Assembly: GCF_900129645.1 (NCBI RefSeq)
Contig: NZ_FSQZ01000001.1
Span: 1,178,001 to 1,242,000, forward strand
Origin: Acetomicrobium flavidum
GTDB taxonomy: Bacteria; Synergistota; Synergistia; Synergistales; Acetomicrobiaceae
Direction: 5' to 3'
Length of the DNA: 64,000 nt
Each line of letters begins with the position of its first letter. The first letter of the stretch is position 1. The translations under genes and the position numbers were made by a program. The notes beneath the pieces were generated by a model. The model ran no database searches. It was not told where the DNA came from and worked only from the letters and a program-made list of their open reading frames with translations. This document shows, one piece after another, positions 43,478-53,094 of the stretch.

Positions 43478-43834
43478 ATTGTGGCAACCCGTCCCTTGAA
43501 GCTCAAGCATGATGTCAGCCAATTCTTGGGCGGAGACCTCATTGCCCTTGCCAAGTTGACTGATGTCGTAATTTTGACAAAACACGCATGCCATGTTGCA
43601 GTGTGTGAAAAATATCGTGCCTGAGCCAAATCTTCCTACTAAAACTTTTTCTTCGCCGAAATGAGGTCCGTAGCTGCTTACGACGGCATTTCTTCCCGTC
43701 TTGCAAAAGCCCTTATCGCTTTTTAAGCGATTTACGTGGCACTTCCTGGGGCACAGTTCACAGTTCGACAAAATTTCCAAAGCCATTTCCAAGCGTTCCG
43801 GTAGCTCTTTTAGAAATTTTTTGTCCTGCTTCAT
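43473..43834 (-). pseudogene. N-terminal part of the interrupted radical SAM protein (COG1313, PflA-like)
   Basis: About 120 residues from MKQDKKFLKELPERLEM, with CELCPRKCHVNR before the radical-SAM signature CNMACVFCQ (CxxxCxxC) and ending GCHNI at the core TTAAT. In the present state three wrong residues and a stop follow. ATG 43834 has GAGGTG upstream. The remainder of the protein lies at 26884-27423. As it stands the fragment keeps the iron-sulfur cysteines but loses most of the barrel. Confidence 0.87.
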
Positions 43835-43911
43835 GCAAAGCACCTCAAATAAAGGAGCTAAATTTCTGCTCCTTGTATGCTATAGTTGGTCAAATTATAC
43901 TAAATGAATAT

Positions 43912-45465
43912 TTAAGCGTTGCGGTCTTTCCGTATAAGCTTTTGTGCCGAAGGACAGCATGCAAGCCCGCCCCGGGACGTGCAGCGCAGTTCTGCAGGAA
44001 GCATTTCTCCAACACTGTGGACGGCGTCGATGGTCTCGTCCAAAGGAATGAAGTTCTCGTAACCTCCAAGTATCAGGTCGGCACACAAAAGAGCTTGTGA
44101 GGCAAGGGCTGCGTTTCTGGTGTGGCAGGGGATTTCCACGATGCCCTGGACCAAATCGCAGACAGAGCCCATGATGTTTTGAAACACTATTGCGGCGGCA
44201 TCGCAGGCTTGCTTGGCCGTGCCGCCTGCTGCTTCGATTACTGCTGCAGCGCCCATGGCACCTGCTGCGCCGATCTCCACCTGACAACCGGCAACCTCAG
44301 CAGCAAACGTGCTGCGCCTGGCCAAAGCCAACCCCACCGCTCCGGCAGCCCAAAGCGCATCTAAAACTTTCTTTTTGTCTAATCCAAAGTCTTCTATGAG
44401 AGTTGATAATATTGCCGGTATTACGCCTGCCGAGCCACCTGTCGGACATGCGCACACTACGCCTCCGGATGAGTTAACGTGCATGGCGGCGAGAGCCCTT
44501 GTGGCAGCGTGGGAATGGATTCCACCGACAAAAAGTTTGCCCTCCTTTTCCGATTCGTACACCTTCCACGCCGTTGGAGTCAGCAGCTTCATCGGCAAAT
44601 CCTTGCTGGTAAGCCCAACTTGCGCTGACTCTAGCATCACCCTTAGCCTCGCATCCATTTCTTCGTTTAGTAGGGTTGCCGGCATTTGCAAGAGCGACTC
44701 CTCGTAAAAAAGAGCTGCTTCCCCTAAGGTCAATTTTTCTCGTTCTGCCAGGTTTAAAAGTTCGAAGGTGTCTTTAAATGCCTCTTTGCCCTTTAAGGGG
44801 AAAAGAATAGGTTTGGCAAGGTATGAAGAAATTACGCCAGTATTGTCGGATATGCCGGCAGGAGGCTCAAGGGGTGAGCTTGCATAAAGCGCTATATTGG
44901 AGGCCGCGACGATCTTTTTTGCCTCTTTGTCCCAAGATTTTAGAGCAGTTACAAGTTTTTCTTCGTCCTCCCCTTTGATGGAAAGGCCTAGTATCAATAT
45001 CATCTCGTAGCGATCTCCGGTGATCTTTACGGGTATCCCGTTTATAGAAGCTATTTCTATTGAGCCTCCTCCTATTGAACGGGCATGCGCAGTTAACTTC
45101 TTTCCATTCTCCCCTGTTGCCTCGATCAGGGTGCTGTTGGGGTGGTCTGCTTCAGGAAAGGCTTTGAGCTTAAAAGAAACTTTTATGTTTTCCGATTGAG
45201 CTATTTCAAGCATGCGCGGAAAGTCTGGATCAGTTAAATCGCGGTTCAATATGCCGGCTATGAAAGCCAAATCGCTGCCTTGGTCGTGGTAGCATACGGC
45301 CATTGAGCTTGCTGGATGAAAGCAGAAAATGACTTCACCAGGATTTTCCCCCAATAAGTCTCTTACTATCCTGCCGATCCTCCAGGGCCCTGCCGTGTGC
45401 GAGCTGGACGGCCCCCTCATTATCGGGCCAATTACGTCATTAAGGATGCTTACGCGCTTCTTCAT
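43912..45465 (-). CDS. sdaA: L-serine ammonia-lyase (iron-sulfur L-serine dehydratase, beta and alpha parts fused)
   Basis: A 517-residue enzyme that turns L-serine into pyruvate and ammonia with a 4Fe-4S cluster. The N-terminal beta part has RGPSSSHTAGP, and the alpha part has ACPTGGSAGVIPA, GSVCDLVQGIVEIPCHTRNA and the GGY segment near the C-terminus. The cluster cysteines are there. ATG 45465 follows GGAGGC; a start at 45489 would put that site inside the gene. It is oriented towards the broken radical SAM gene and may be cotranscribed with it. Confidence 0.93.
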   Translation of the reverse strand: MKKRVSILNDVIGPIMRGPSSSHTAGPWRIGRIVRDLLGENPGEVIFCFHPASSMAVCYHDQGSDLAFIAGILNRDLTDPDFPRMLEIAQSENIKVSFKLKAFPEADHPNSTLIEATGENGKKLTAHARSIGGGSIEIASINGIPVKITGDRYEMILILGLSIKGEDEEKLVTALKSWDKEAKKIVAASNIALYASSPLEPPAGISDNTGVISSYLAKPILFPLKGKEAFKDTFELLNLAEREKLTLGEAALFYEESLLQMPATLLNEEMDARLRVMLESAQVGLTSKDLPMKLLTPTAWKVYESEKEGKLFVGGIHSHAATRALAAMHVNSSGGVVCACPTGGSAGVIPAILSTLIEDFGLDKKKVLDALWAAGAVGLALARRSTFAAEVAGCQVEIGAAGAMGAAAVIEAAGGTAKQACDAAAIVFQNIMGSVCDLVQGIVEIPCHTRNAALASQALLCADLILGGYENFIPLDETIDAVHSVGEMLPAELRCTSRGGLACCPSAQKLIRKDRNA

Positions 45466-45525
45466 TTGATTGCCTCCGATTTGAATCATATTTCGGACAT
45501 AAGCCTTATGTTAGGAAGAAATCTA

Positions 45526-46584
45526 TTACATCCACTTTTTTCTTTTAAAATACACCACCATCCCTATGCCGATGACCAACATCGCGATTAGCACCATGGG
45601 ATAACCGTATCTCCATTCCAGCTCCGGCATGTATTTGAAGTTCATGCCGTAAATGCCCGCAATCAGGGTCAAAGGGATGAATATCGTGGCTATTATGGTC
45701 AAAACCTTCATGATCTCGTTAGTTTTATTGCTTATGCTCGAAAGATATATGTCAAGCAAACTGCTTGTCATATCCCGAAACATTTCAACGGTGTCTATTG
45801 CCTGAATGGTATGGTCGTATACATCTCTAAAGTATATGAGTGCTTCAGTGATTAAATGTGAATCTCCCTTCGACAGCTGGCTTAAAACCTCCCTCAAGGG
45901 CCATGCAGACCTTCTCATGTTAATTAAATTACTTTTAAACTTATGTATTGCCTGTACGGTATCTTGGGAGGGGTTTGTGATCACTTCGCTTTCCAGGCCT
46001 TCAATCTCTTCTCCCAGCTTTTCGAGGATTATATAGTAGTGATCGACGATGATATCGATTAAGGCATGGAGGAGATAATCGGCGCCCCTCTTTCTGATAG
46101 CTCCCTTGTCGTTTTCTATCCTTTCGCGTATAGGGTCAAAGATGTCCAGTTTTCTTTCCCGAAAGGTAAAGACAAAGCTGTCTCCCAACACCATGCTGAC
46201 CTGCTCGCTTTCGATCTCGTGCGATTTGTCGTCGTAGTTCAACATCTTGAGGACAATGAAGATGTAATCTTCGAAGTACTCTATTTTGGATCGCTGATGA
46301 ATATTTAGGATATCCTCTAACACAAGGGGATGCAGGTTGTAAATTTTGCCGATCTTTTCTACGGCATCTACCCTGTGCAGCCCCACAACATCTATCCATG
46401 TGACAGTAGAAGGATCTTTAAATGATGCACACTCGTCTATATCCTTGACCTTTATTTTTCTGTATCCACTGGCATTGTAGTCTATCGCAGTTATCTCGAA
46501 CTCTTCCCTTTTGTCGCCAGTGTATATGAGCGTTCCCGGTGGAGTCCCGACCTTTTTGCCGATCTCCTTTTTGGATCTTTTCAC
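45526..46584 (-). CDS. corA: CorA-type Mg2+/Co2+ channel
   Basis: A 352-residue membrane protein. The large cytoplasmic N-terminal domain is followed by two C-terminal transmembrane helices and the signature YGMNF between them. The ending KRKKW is basic, as in CorA. GTG 46584 is chosen because GGAGG precedes it; the frame extends to 46620 without a site. CorA pentamers import magnesium. It lies 61 bp upstream of the serine dehydratase gene. Confidence 0.92.
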   Translation of the reverse strand: MKRSKKEIGKKVGTPPGTLIYTGDKREEFEITAIDYNASGYRKIKVKDIDECASFKDPSTVTWIDVVGLHRVDAVEKIGKIYNLHPLVLEDILNIHQRSKIEYFEDYIFIVLKMLNYDDKSHEIESEQVSMVLGDSFVFTFRERKLDIFDPIRERIENDKGAIRKRGADYLLHALIDIIVDHYYIILEKLGEEIEGLESEVITNPSQDTVQAIHKFKSNLINMRRSAWPLREVLSQLSKGDSHLITEALIYFRDVYDHTIQAIDTVEMFRDMTSSLLDIYLSSISNKTNEIMKVLTIIATIFIPLTLIAGIYGMNFKYMPELEWRYGYPMVLIAMLVIGIGMVVYFKRKKWM

Positions 46585-46807
46585 ATCGATACCTCCATTT
46601 GTTACAATAAAATGATGCAATATATAAGTTCATCATACTGCTATTCTAAGACAAGAGCTGGTGATGCGGTTGTCGGCAAATACTCTACGCCCTTTATTTT
46701 AACCCACAACGAACCTGTAATTTTATATTGACACAGGACGATAGGTGACTGTAATATAATACACAGTATACATGATGTACTAAATGATTGGGGGGCATGG
46801 AGTCAAA

Positions 46808-48103
46808 ATGGATGATGCGGGAAAGAAGAAGAGATTTCTGGGTTGGTACTTCAGGGTACCGGTGGTGTGGAGGATTTTAGCCGGCTTTGCGTTGGGCATT
46901 TTTGCGGGGCTGATCATAGGGCCGAGCATCACCGTGGTTGAACCCTTGGGAAACCTGATGCTTAAGTTGCTGCAGATGGTCGTGCTTCCTCTGATCTTTT
47001 TTGCAATCGTTGTAGGTTTCGGGTCTACGTCTATCTTTGAGATAGGCAATATAGCGAAAAAGATCTTTTGTTATTATCTGTTTACCACTTTACTTGCAGC
47101 GACATTTGGCCTGCTCCTGGCTCATGTCTTTAAGCCGGGGTTGGGCATGACCTTTGCAGTTGGTGAGTCTGTAGCAAATAACAGCACAAAACTTGGGGAT
47201 ACGTCGATAAGTGATGTGTTTTTAAATTTATTTCCCGATAATGTAATAGCTTCTTTTGCGAAAGGGTCATATTTGCAAGTTTTGATCTTCGCCATTTTCT
47301 TTGGCCTTGCGATCTCATGCCTCAGGGATAGCAAGGACACCAGGGTGAGGGATGCCGTGAGGGCAGTCTACACCTTTTGTGAAGGCGGAGCCGAGATCAT
47401 GATTAAAATTACGCAAGGTGTTCTGGAGTATACCCCAGTAGGCGTCTTTGCCTTAATAGCCGTTCTATTTGCACAAAGGGGCCTAAATATCATAGGTGGC
47501 CTTGGGAAGTTGATCACTGCCTGTTACTCTGGCTACCTCTTTCAGGTTCTCGTAGTTTATGGTTTCTTCTTGATGTTGTTTAAAGTGGACTTGCGCAAAT
47601 TCTTTGCCAAGGTTAAGGACCCCATGCTAATGGCATTCGCCACGCGAAGCAGCAGTGCAACTTTGCCGCTATCGATAAAGACGGCAGAAGAAAAGATGGG
47701 AATATCCAGATCAGTGTGTGGTTTTACCCTGCCTTTGGGATCGCAGATAAATCTTGACGGGGAAGCTTACTACCAGGTGCTTTCCATATTTTTCGTGGCC
47801 AATGCGATGGGAATTCATTTTACATTGGCGCAGCAAGTATTGCTTGCTATAGTAGTAACTATTGGTACAACAGGTACGGCAGGGATTGCAGGATCAGGCC
47901 CTGTAATGTTGTTGGCGGCGATGAATATGTTGGGAATTAATCCTGAGCCGGGTACGGTAGCTGCAGCAGCTTTTGCCCTAGTTCTTGGGATAGACGTGAT
48001 TCTAGACATGGGCAGGACCTGCATAAACGTCACAGGCGACCTTGCTGGAACCACAATAGTCGCCAAAAGCGAAGGTCTGATCGATTGGGAAAAGTGGAAG
48101 TAG
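46808..48103 (+). CDS. Na+/H+-dicarboxylate or amino acid symporter (DAACS family, GltP/DctA-like)
   Basis: A 431-residue transporter with eight helices and two re-entrant loops. The serine-rich re-entrant motif TRSSSATLPLSI and the C-terminal DMGRTCINVTGDLAGT are present. The usual NMDGT of TM7 reads NLDGE here, which may alter cation or substrate use. GGAG lies 6 nt before ATG 46808. The upstream promoter region has TTGACA (46728) with TATAAT at 46755, an over-long spacer, or TAATAT at 18 bp. A dyad-like AGTATACATGATGTACT follows at about 46765, a possible operator. Confidence 0.9.
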   Translation: MDDAGKKKRFLGWYFRVPVVWRILAGFALGIFAGLIIGPSITVVEPLGNLMLKLLQMVVLPLIFFAIVVGFGSTSIFEIGNIAKKIFCYYLFTTLLAATFGLLLAHVFKPGLGMTFAVGESVANNSTKLGDTSISDVFLNLFPDNVIASFAKGSYLQVLIFAIFFGLAISCLRDSKDTRVRDAVRAVYTFCEGGAEIMIKITQGVLEYTPVGVFALIAVLFAQRGLNIIGGLGKLITACYSGYLFQVLVVYGFFLMLFKVDLRKFFAKVKDPMLMAFATRSSSATLPLSIKTAEEKMGISRSVCGFTLPLGSQINLDGEAYYQVLSIFFVANAMGIHFTLAQQVLLAIVVTIGTTGTAGIAGSGPVMLLAAMNMLGINPEPGTVAAAAFALVLGIDVILDMGRTCINVTGDLAGTTIVAKSEGLIDWEKWK

Positions 48104-48205
48104 GGGTTAAGGGGGCGTATAATATAACCAAATTAGAAATGATTATAAAATTTACAAATTACTATATAATTAGTTCATTTTATAGATAATCAGGAGGCAT
48201 GTAAA

Positions 48206-50632
48206 ATGTCCGAAGTAAGAGTGGAAATGGAAATGGCAAAAAGAAGGGCAGCGATAAGGCCTATAAGCGAGCGCATTGCGAAGCTCAGGGAAGAAAGCGT
48301 CAGCGCTCCTGTAAAGATATCAAGCGAACGGGCCAGGCTTGTTACCGAGTTTTACAAAAGCGGTCAAGCTGACGGCAAGTCCGAACCCGTTAGACGCGCC
48401 CTAGCCTTCAAGTATCTGATGGAGCGAGTAAGCCTTCCCGTGGAAGACGGGCAGCTCATAGTAGGCCTTCGTGGCACAGGACCTCAGGAGGTGCCGACAT
48501 ACCCAGAGATATGTACCCACGACCTCGAGGATCTGGAAGTTTTGGACACAAGGGAAAACATGCCCTACAGGGTCGACGAGGATACAAAAAAGATATATGA
48601 GGAGGAGATCATACCTTTTTGGAAGGGCAAGACGACCAGAGAGATAATCTTTAGCAGCCTCCCCAAGGAATGGATCGAAGCTTACGAGGCTGGCATATGG
48701 ACCGAGTTCATGGAACAGAGGGCGCCCGGTCACAGCGCCGGCGGAGAAAAGATATTCACGTCGGGCGTCTTGGACATAAAAGAAGATATAAAAAGACAGA
48801 TGAACGCACTAAACCCAGCAGACCCAGCTTACTACGATAAAATGGAAGAGCTAAAGGCCATGGACATCGCAGCTGACGCCATATTGATCTATGCTAAAAG
48901 GTATGCCGAAAGACTACGAGAGTTGGCCAAATTAGAAAGAGACGCCAAAAGAAAGGCCGAGCTTGAGAAGATGGCCCAAATTTGCGATCACGTGCCTGCC
49001 CATGCGCCAAGGACCTTTTGGGAGGCCTTGCAGCATTATTGGTTCGTCCATGTGGGCATAGTGTACGAGACAAATCCCTGGGATTCCTTCAACCCCGGAA
49101 GGCTGGATCAGCACCTATATCCCTTTTATGAGAGGGAAGTTGCCGATGGGACGCTTACCAGGGATCAGGCAAAGGAGCTGCTCGAGGCATTCTGGATAAA
49201 GATCAACAATCAGCCGGCAGTGCCAAAGGTGCGCGTCACGGCAGAGGAAAGCTTTACCTATAACGACTTCACGAAGATAAACATAGGAGGTCTTAAAGAG
49301 GACGGCTCCGACGGCGTCAACGAAGTTTCCTATTTATTGCTTGAAGTTTTAGACGAGATGAGGACGTTGCAGCCAAATACCGCTGTCCAGGTGAGCGTCA
49401 GAAATCCGGAACGTTTCGTCACAAAGGCGCTAAAGGTGGTGGGGCCTGGATTTGGCGAACCTCCATTTTTCAACTTCGATGGCGTCATCGTTAAGATGTT
49501 AAGGCAGGGCAAATCCTTGGAGGATGCCCGCACAGCAGGCGTAAGCGGATGCGTGGAGACCGGAGCCTTCGGAAAGGAATCGTACATTTTAACCGGATAC
49601 TTCAACTTGCCCAAAATACTTGAGATCACCCTAAACGACGGCATCGATCCCCGAACGGGCAAAAGGCTGGGCTTAAGCACTGGAGATCCCCGAAACTTTA
49701 AGACCTTTGATGATCTGTGGGATGCCTTCATGAAGCAGGTTAAGTATTTTATGGACATCAAGATGAAGGGAAATGACATCATAGAGTCCATATTTGCCAA
49801 GCATTTTCCCGTTCCCTTCATGTCCCTTTGGATCTGCGATTGCGTGGAAAAGGCAAAGGACTACAACTGCGGCGGCACACGCTACAATACCCAGTACCTC
49901 CAGGTGGTGGGCCTCGGCACCATTGCTTATAGCCTGACCTCTGTCAAATATCACGTCTTCGACAAAGGGGCTGTGCAGATGGGCGAACTGCTCGACGCCT
50001 TGAAGTCCGACTTTGCCGGCAGATACGAGATGTTGCGACAGGTCATATTGAACAAAACTCCCAAATACGGCGAAGATGACGATTATGCCGACAAGATAGC
50101 CAAAGACCTGGTGGACCAGGTCGTCAGCATGATCGAAAGCTATCCTCCCTCGCCCATGAGGAGGGCGTCAAAGAGGGCGTACTTTCTGCCTACCACTGCT
50201 CACGTCTATTTTGGCAAAGTCACAGGCGCTACCCCTGACGGCAGAAAGGCAGGCTTCCCGGTGTCTGAAGGCATATCGCCCGTACAGGGAAGCGACAGGA
50301 AGGGCATTGCAGCCGTTTTCAGGTCCGTCTCAAAATGCGATTGGGATAAGACAGGCGGTGCCTTGCTGAACCAACGGCTTAGCCCCGATCTGCTCGAAGG
50401 GGAAGAAAACGTTAAGAAGCTGGCCCAGTTGATCAGGACCTTTTTCATGATGGGCGGACACCACGTGCAGTTTAACGTCGTAAGCACCGAACTGCTCAAG
50501 GAAGCACAAAGAAGGCCCAAGGACTTCCAGGACCTCATGGTGAGAGTCGCCGGCTACAGCGATTACTTCGTCAATTTGCCCAAGGGCTTGCAGGAAGAGA
50601 TAATAGCGAGGACTGAATACGAGCAGGTTTAA
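48206..50632 (+). CDS. hypD: Glycyl radical enzyme, HypD-like trans-4-hydroxy-L-proline dehydratase
   Basis: An 808-residue member of the pyruvate formate-lyase superfamily. The active-site Cys lies near 449 in [14 protein letters not shown], and the radical Gly near 783 in [13 protein letters not shown]. The single GCVE motif marks an eliminase/dehydratase rather than a PFL (which has CC). The pattern around it ([23 protein letters not shown]) is what I recall for HypD, which turns trans-4-hydroxyproline into pyrroline-5-carboxylate. Neighbouring racemase/epimerase and proline-type oxidase genes agree. Glycerol- or propanediol-dehydratase-like alternatives are possible. GGAGG precedes the ATG, and the activase gene follows 22 bp later. 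Confidence 0.82.
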   Translation: MSEVRVEMEMAKRRAAIRPISERIAKLREESVSAPVKISSERARLVTEFYKSGQADGKSEPVRRALAFKYLMERVSLPVEDGQLIVGLRGTGPQEVPTYPEICTHDLEDLEVLDTRENMPYRVDEDTKKIYEEEIIPFWKGKTTREIIFSSLPKEWIEAYEAGIWTEFMEQRAPGHSAGGEKIFTSGVLDIKEDIKRQMNALNPADPAYYDKMEELKAMDIAADAILIYAKRYAERLRELAKLERDAKRKAELEKMAQICDHVPAHAPRTFWEALQHYWFVHVGIVYETNPWDSFNPGRLDQHLYPFYEREVADGTLTRDQAKELLEAFWIKINNQPAVPKVRVTAEESFTYNDFTKINIGGLKEDGSDGVNEVSYLLLEVLDEMRTLQPNTAVQVSVRNPERFVTKALKVVGPGFGEPPFFNFDGVIVKMLRQGKSLEDARTAGVSGCVETGAFGKESYILTGYFNLPKILEITLNDGIDPRTGKRLGLSTGDPRNFKTFDDLWDAFMKQVKYFMDIKMKGNDIIESIFAKHFPVPFMSLWICDCVEKAKDYNCGGTRYNTQYLQVVGLGTIAYSLTSVKYHVFDKGAVQMGELLDALKSDFAGRYEMLRQVILNKTPKYGEDDDYADKIAKDLVDQVVSMIESYPPSPMRRASKRAYFLPTTAHVYFGKVTGATPDGRKAGFPVSEGISPVQGSDRKGIAAVFRSVSKCDWDKTGGALLNQRLSPDLLEGEENVKKLAQLIRTFFMMGGHHVQFNVVSTELLKEAQRRPKDFQDLMVRVAGYSDYFVNLPKGLQEEIIARTEYEQV

Positions 50633-50654
50633 ACAAAGGAGAAAACTACGACAA

Positions 50655-51572
50655 ATGAATGAAGTAAAGAACAGTTGTCTTGGATTGATATTCGACGTTC
50701 AAAGGTACTCCATACACGATGGACCCGGCATAAGGACGACAGTGTTCTTCAAGGGATGTCCTTTGAAGTGCTGGTGGTGTCATAATCCTGAGGGAATAGA
50801 CTCTGGCAAGGAGTTGATGTACTTCGAGTATAAGTGCATGCACTGTGGCACCTGTGCTGAAGTGTGTCCTATGGGGGCAATCGAGTTCGACGAAAGCCCC
50901 AGAGTTAGCAGACATCTATGCATAGCGTGCGGTAACTGCTCTGCTGCTTGCCCGAGTGACGCCCTAAGGCTTGTGGGAAGGGAGTACACCGTGGGCGAGC
51001 TCATGAAGGAGATAGAAAGAGACGTCCTCTACTTTGATAATTCAAGCGGTGGAGTTACCTTTTCTGGCGGCGAGCCGTTGTATCAGCATGAGTTTTTGCT
51101 TGAGGTGTTGAAGGAATGCAAGAAAATGGGCATTCATAGGACGCTTGATACGTCTGGATTTGCGCCGCAGGAAGTTTTAGCTTTGGTCATGGATTACGTG
51201 GACCTTTTTCTGTATGACCTTAAGCTAATCGACGAAAAGGAACATATCAAATACACGGGCGTATCGAACGCTCAGATCAAGGAAAACTTGCGCTTTTTGG
51301 TGAACTACGGCAGGGCAAAGGACATAATACTCCGTTTTCCTGTGATCCCAGGGATAAACGACACGCCTGACAATGTAGAGGATATGGTCGAATTTATCTC
51401 GACTCTAAAGGGCTTAAGGGAAGTAGACCTCCTTCCCTACCATGACGTAAGCGAAAAGTACAACAGGCTCGATAAGGACTACAAGATGACGGTTCACAAA
51501 TCCCCTTCGCGGGAAAGGTTAATGGAGATCAAAAGGAAGTTCGAGGACATAGGTCTGTACGTTAAGCTTTAA
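50655..51572 (+). CDS. Glycyl-radical enzyme activating enzyme
   Basis: A 305-residue radical SAM activase. [15 protein letters not shown] carries the CxxxCxxC cluster cysteines near residues 35-42. A ferredoxin insert of about 50 residues has [12 protein letters not shown] and [12 protein letters not shown] (two 4Fe-4S clusters). Then come the activase motifs [10 protein letters not shown] and TSGFAP. It abstracts the hydrogen from the glycine of the enzyme encoded just before. The layout with two auxiliary clusters is normal for activases of HypD, glycerol dehydratase and choline lyase. Confidence 0.93.
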   Translation: MNEVKNSCLGLIFDVQRYSIHDGPGIRTTVFFKGCPLKCWWCHNPEGIDSGKELMYFEYKCMHCGTCAEVCPMGAIEFDESPRVSRHLCIACGNCSAACPSDALRLVGREYTVGELMKEIERDVLYFDNSSGGVTFSGGEPLYQHEFLLEVLKECKKMGIHRTLDTSGFAPQEVLALVMDYVDLFLYDLKLIDEKEHIKYTGVSNAQIKENLRFLVNYGRAKDIILRFPVIPGINDTPDNVEDMVEFISTLKGLREVDLLPYHDVSEKYNRLDKDYKMTVHKSPSRERLMEIKRKFEDIGLYVKL

Positions 51573-51589
51573 ATTTAAAGATTAAAGAA

Positions 51590-51630
51590 AATAAGGCCTC
51601 AAAGCTGTTAACCGGCATTGAGGCCTTATT
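51590..51630. terminator. Bidirectional terminator between activase and racemase genes
   Basis: Perfect 13-bp stem AATAAGGCCTCAA/TTGAGGCCTTATT (51590-51602/51618-51630), with TTT on the plus side and TTTCTTTAAT on the minus side. It lies between two convergent genes. Confidence 0.85.
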
Positions 51631-51652
51631 TTTAACGGTTTGCACGATCTGT

Positions 51653-52660
51653 CTATCGCAAGGTAAACCCATATTTTAGTGGATCTTCGTCGTCTATCAT
51701 GTAATGGCTTACGCCGGTCACAAAGGCCCTACCTGTGATTTCAGGGATCACTGCATCTAGGCCTGCGACCTTTGTCGTTCCCTTTAACCTTCCTATGAAT
51801 TGTGTGCCCAGTATGCTTTCGTTTATGAATTCCTGGCCAATTTTGAGTTCCCCGCGGGCAAAAAGGGAGGCCATCTTAGCACAGGTTCCCGTACCGCAGG
51901 GGGAGCGGTCGAGCGACTTCTCGCCAAAAATTACGGCGTTCCTGTAATGCACGCCTTCTTGTGGCACTTTTTCGAATATCTCTACCAGATCGATCGTGTT
52001 TATATGCGGTTTTTCAGGGTGCCCGACTTGGATGGAATTATTTACACATTCCAGTATCTCCATCCCAGCATCGATCAGCCTTTGGGCATATGGCTTTTCG
52101 ATCTTCAGGCCTAACCGTTCGGCTGAGATCAGGGCAAAAAAGTTTCCTCCAAACGCGATATCCATCTTTATTTCGCCAAATGACGGTGTATTTACTAATA
52201 CGTCCTTTTTGTATAAGAATGCAGGGACATTTTCAAAGGTCACTCCCTTTGTCCTGCCATTTGAGACTGCAACCCCGGCTTTGACGATACCTGCAGGTGT
52301 ATCTAATGTTATGTTTGTAATGGGCTCAATTGGCGTTACCATTCCCATCTCGACTGCGACCGTACATACACCTATGGTTCCATGTCCGCACATATTCACG
52401 TATCCGCCGCTTTCCATGAATATCACACCGAAATCCGCATCAGGTGTCGTTGGAGAGGTCATTATCGCTCCGAACATATCGCTATGACCCCTCGGTTCAA
52501 GGAGCAAGGCGGTCCTCAAATAGTCCAGGTTGGATGCCATGTATTCCCTTTTTTCGGACATGGTTTTACCGGGAATGTTTGGAATGCCTCCGATGATCAC
52601 CCTTGTCGGTTCTCCCATGGTGTGGGAATCGACCGCAATTATTGAACGGGAAATCTTCAT
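51653..52660 (-). CDS. Proline racemase / 4-hydroxyproline 2-epimerase
   Basis: A 335-residue cofactor-independent enzyme. Both catalytic cysteines are present: C91 in NMCGHGTIG and the second in RSPCGTGTCAKM (near 255). It therefore is a racemase/epimerase and not the dehydratase variant, where one Cys is replaced by Thr. With a HypD-like dehydratase nearby, hydroxyproline is the likely substrate, although proline cannot be excluded without the specificity residues. GAGGAGG precedes the ATG. It is divergent from the NSS symporter gene. Confidence 0.88.
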   Translation of the reverse strand: MKISRSIIAVDSHTMGEPTRVIIGGIPNIPGKTMSEKREYMASNLDYLRTALLLEPRGHSDMFGAIMTSPTTPDADFGVIFMESGGYVNMCGHGTIGVCTVAVEMGMVTPIEPITNITLDTPAGIVKAGVAVSNGRTKGVTFENVPAFLYKKDVLVNTPSFGEIKMDIAFGGNFFALISAERLGLKIEKPYAQRLIDAGMEILECVNNSIQVGHPEKPHINTIDLVEIFEKVPQEGVHYRNAVIFGEKSLDRSPCGTGTCAKMASLFARGELKIGQEFINESILGTQFIGRLKGTTKVAGLDAVIPEITGRAFVTGVSHYMIDDEDPLKYGFTLR

Positions 52661-53094
52661 CAGCTCAATCCTCCTCTAATTGGGTTTTCTCTCGGTCCTC
52701 TATTGGTCTTGACAGTTGGATTGGGCAGGATTATATTGAGCAATAAATACATTATAGTATATTTTTTATTGTGCGATTAGTATGAATATTCCGACCTATT
52801 TTGGACAGCGTCAATCGGAAGTCGAAGATTTTCCCCATGTACCTAGAATATGTATCACTCATTGCAACCCTGACAGATGAATAAGAGCTTGCTCTATAGT
52901 TATTCAATTTAACTCCTTATCTCGTCGAAATAACATTACAAAGCAACGGCCAATAAAGTATGCTGACATTCAAGCTTTTATTAGAAGAGCGAATAAAGGG
53001 GGGATAGATCGAGGTAAGTTCGCTGGGATATCGCTAGGCATATTTATGGGGGAAGGCATTATTTAGCCGAAGAGACAAGAGAGGGGGATGCTAA
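52661..53094. promoter_or_regulatory. Divergent promoter region with a long leader for the NSS symporter
   Basis: On the plus strand TTGACA (52709-52714) and TATATT (52732-52737) are 17 bp apart, which would give a 5' leader of about 350 nt before the symporter gene. On the minus strand TATAAT (52756-52751) may serve the racemase gene. An imperfect dyad based on CAATAAATA (52741-52771) overlaps the start region. A small hairpin GAGC-TT-GCTC lies near 52888. I see no known riboswitch in the leader, nor any gene. Confidence 0.5.
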
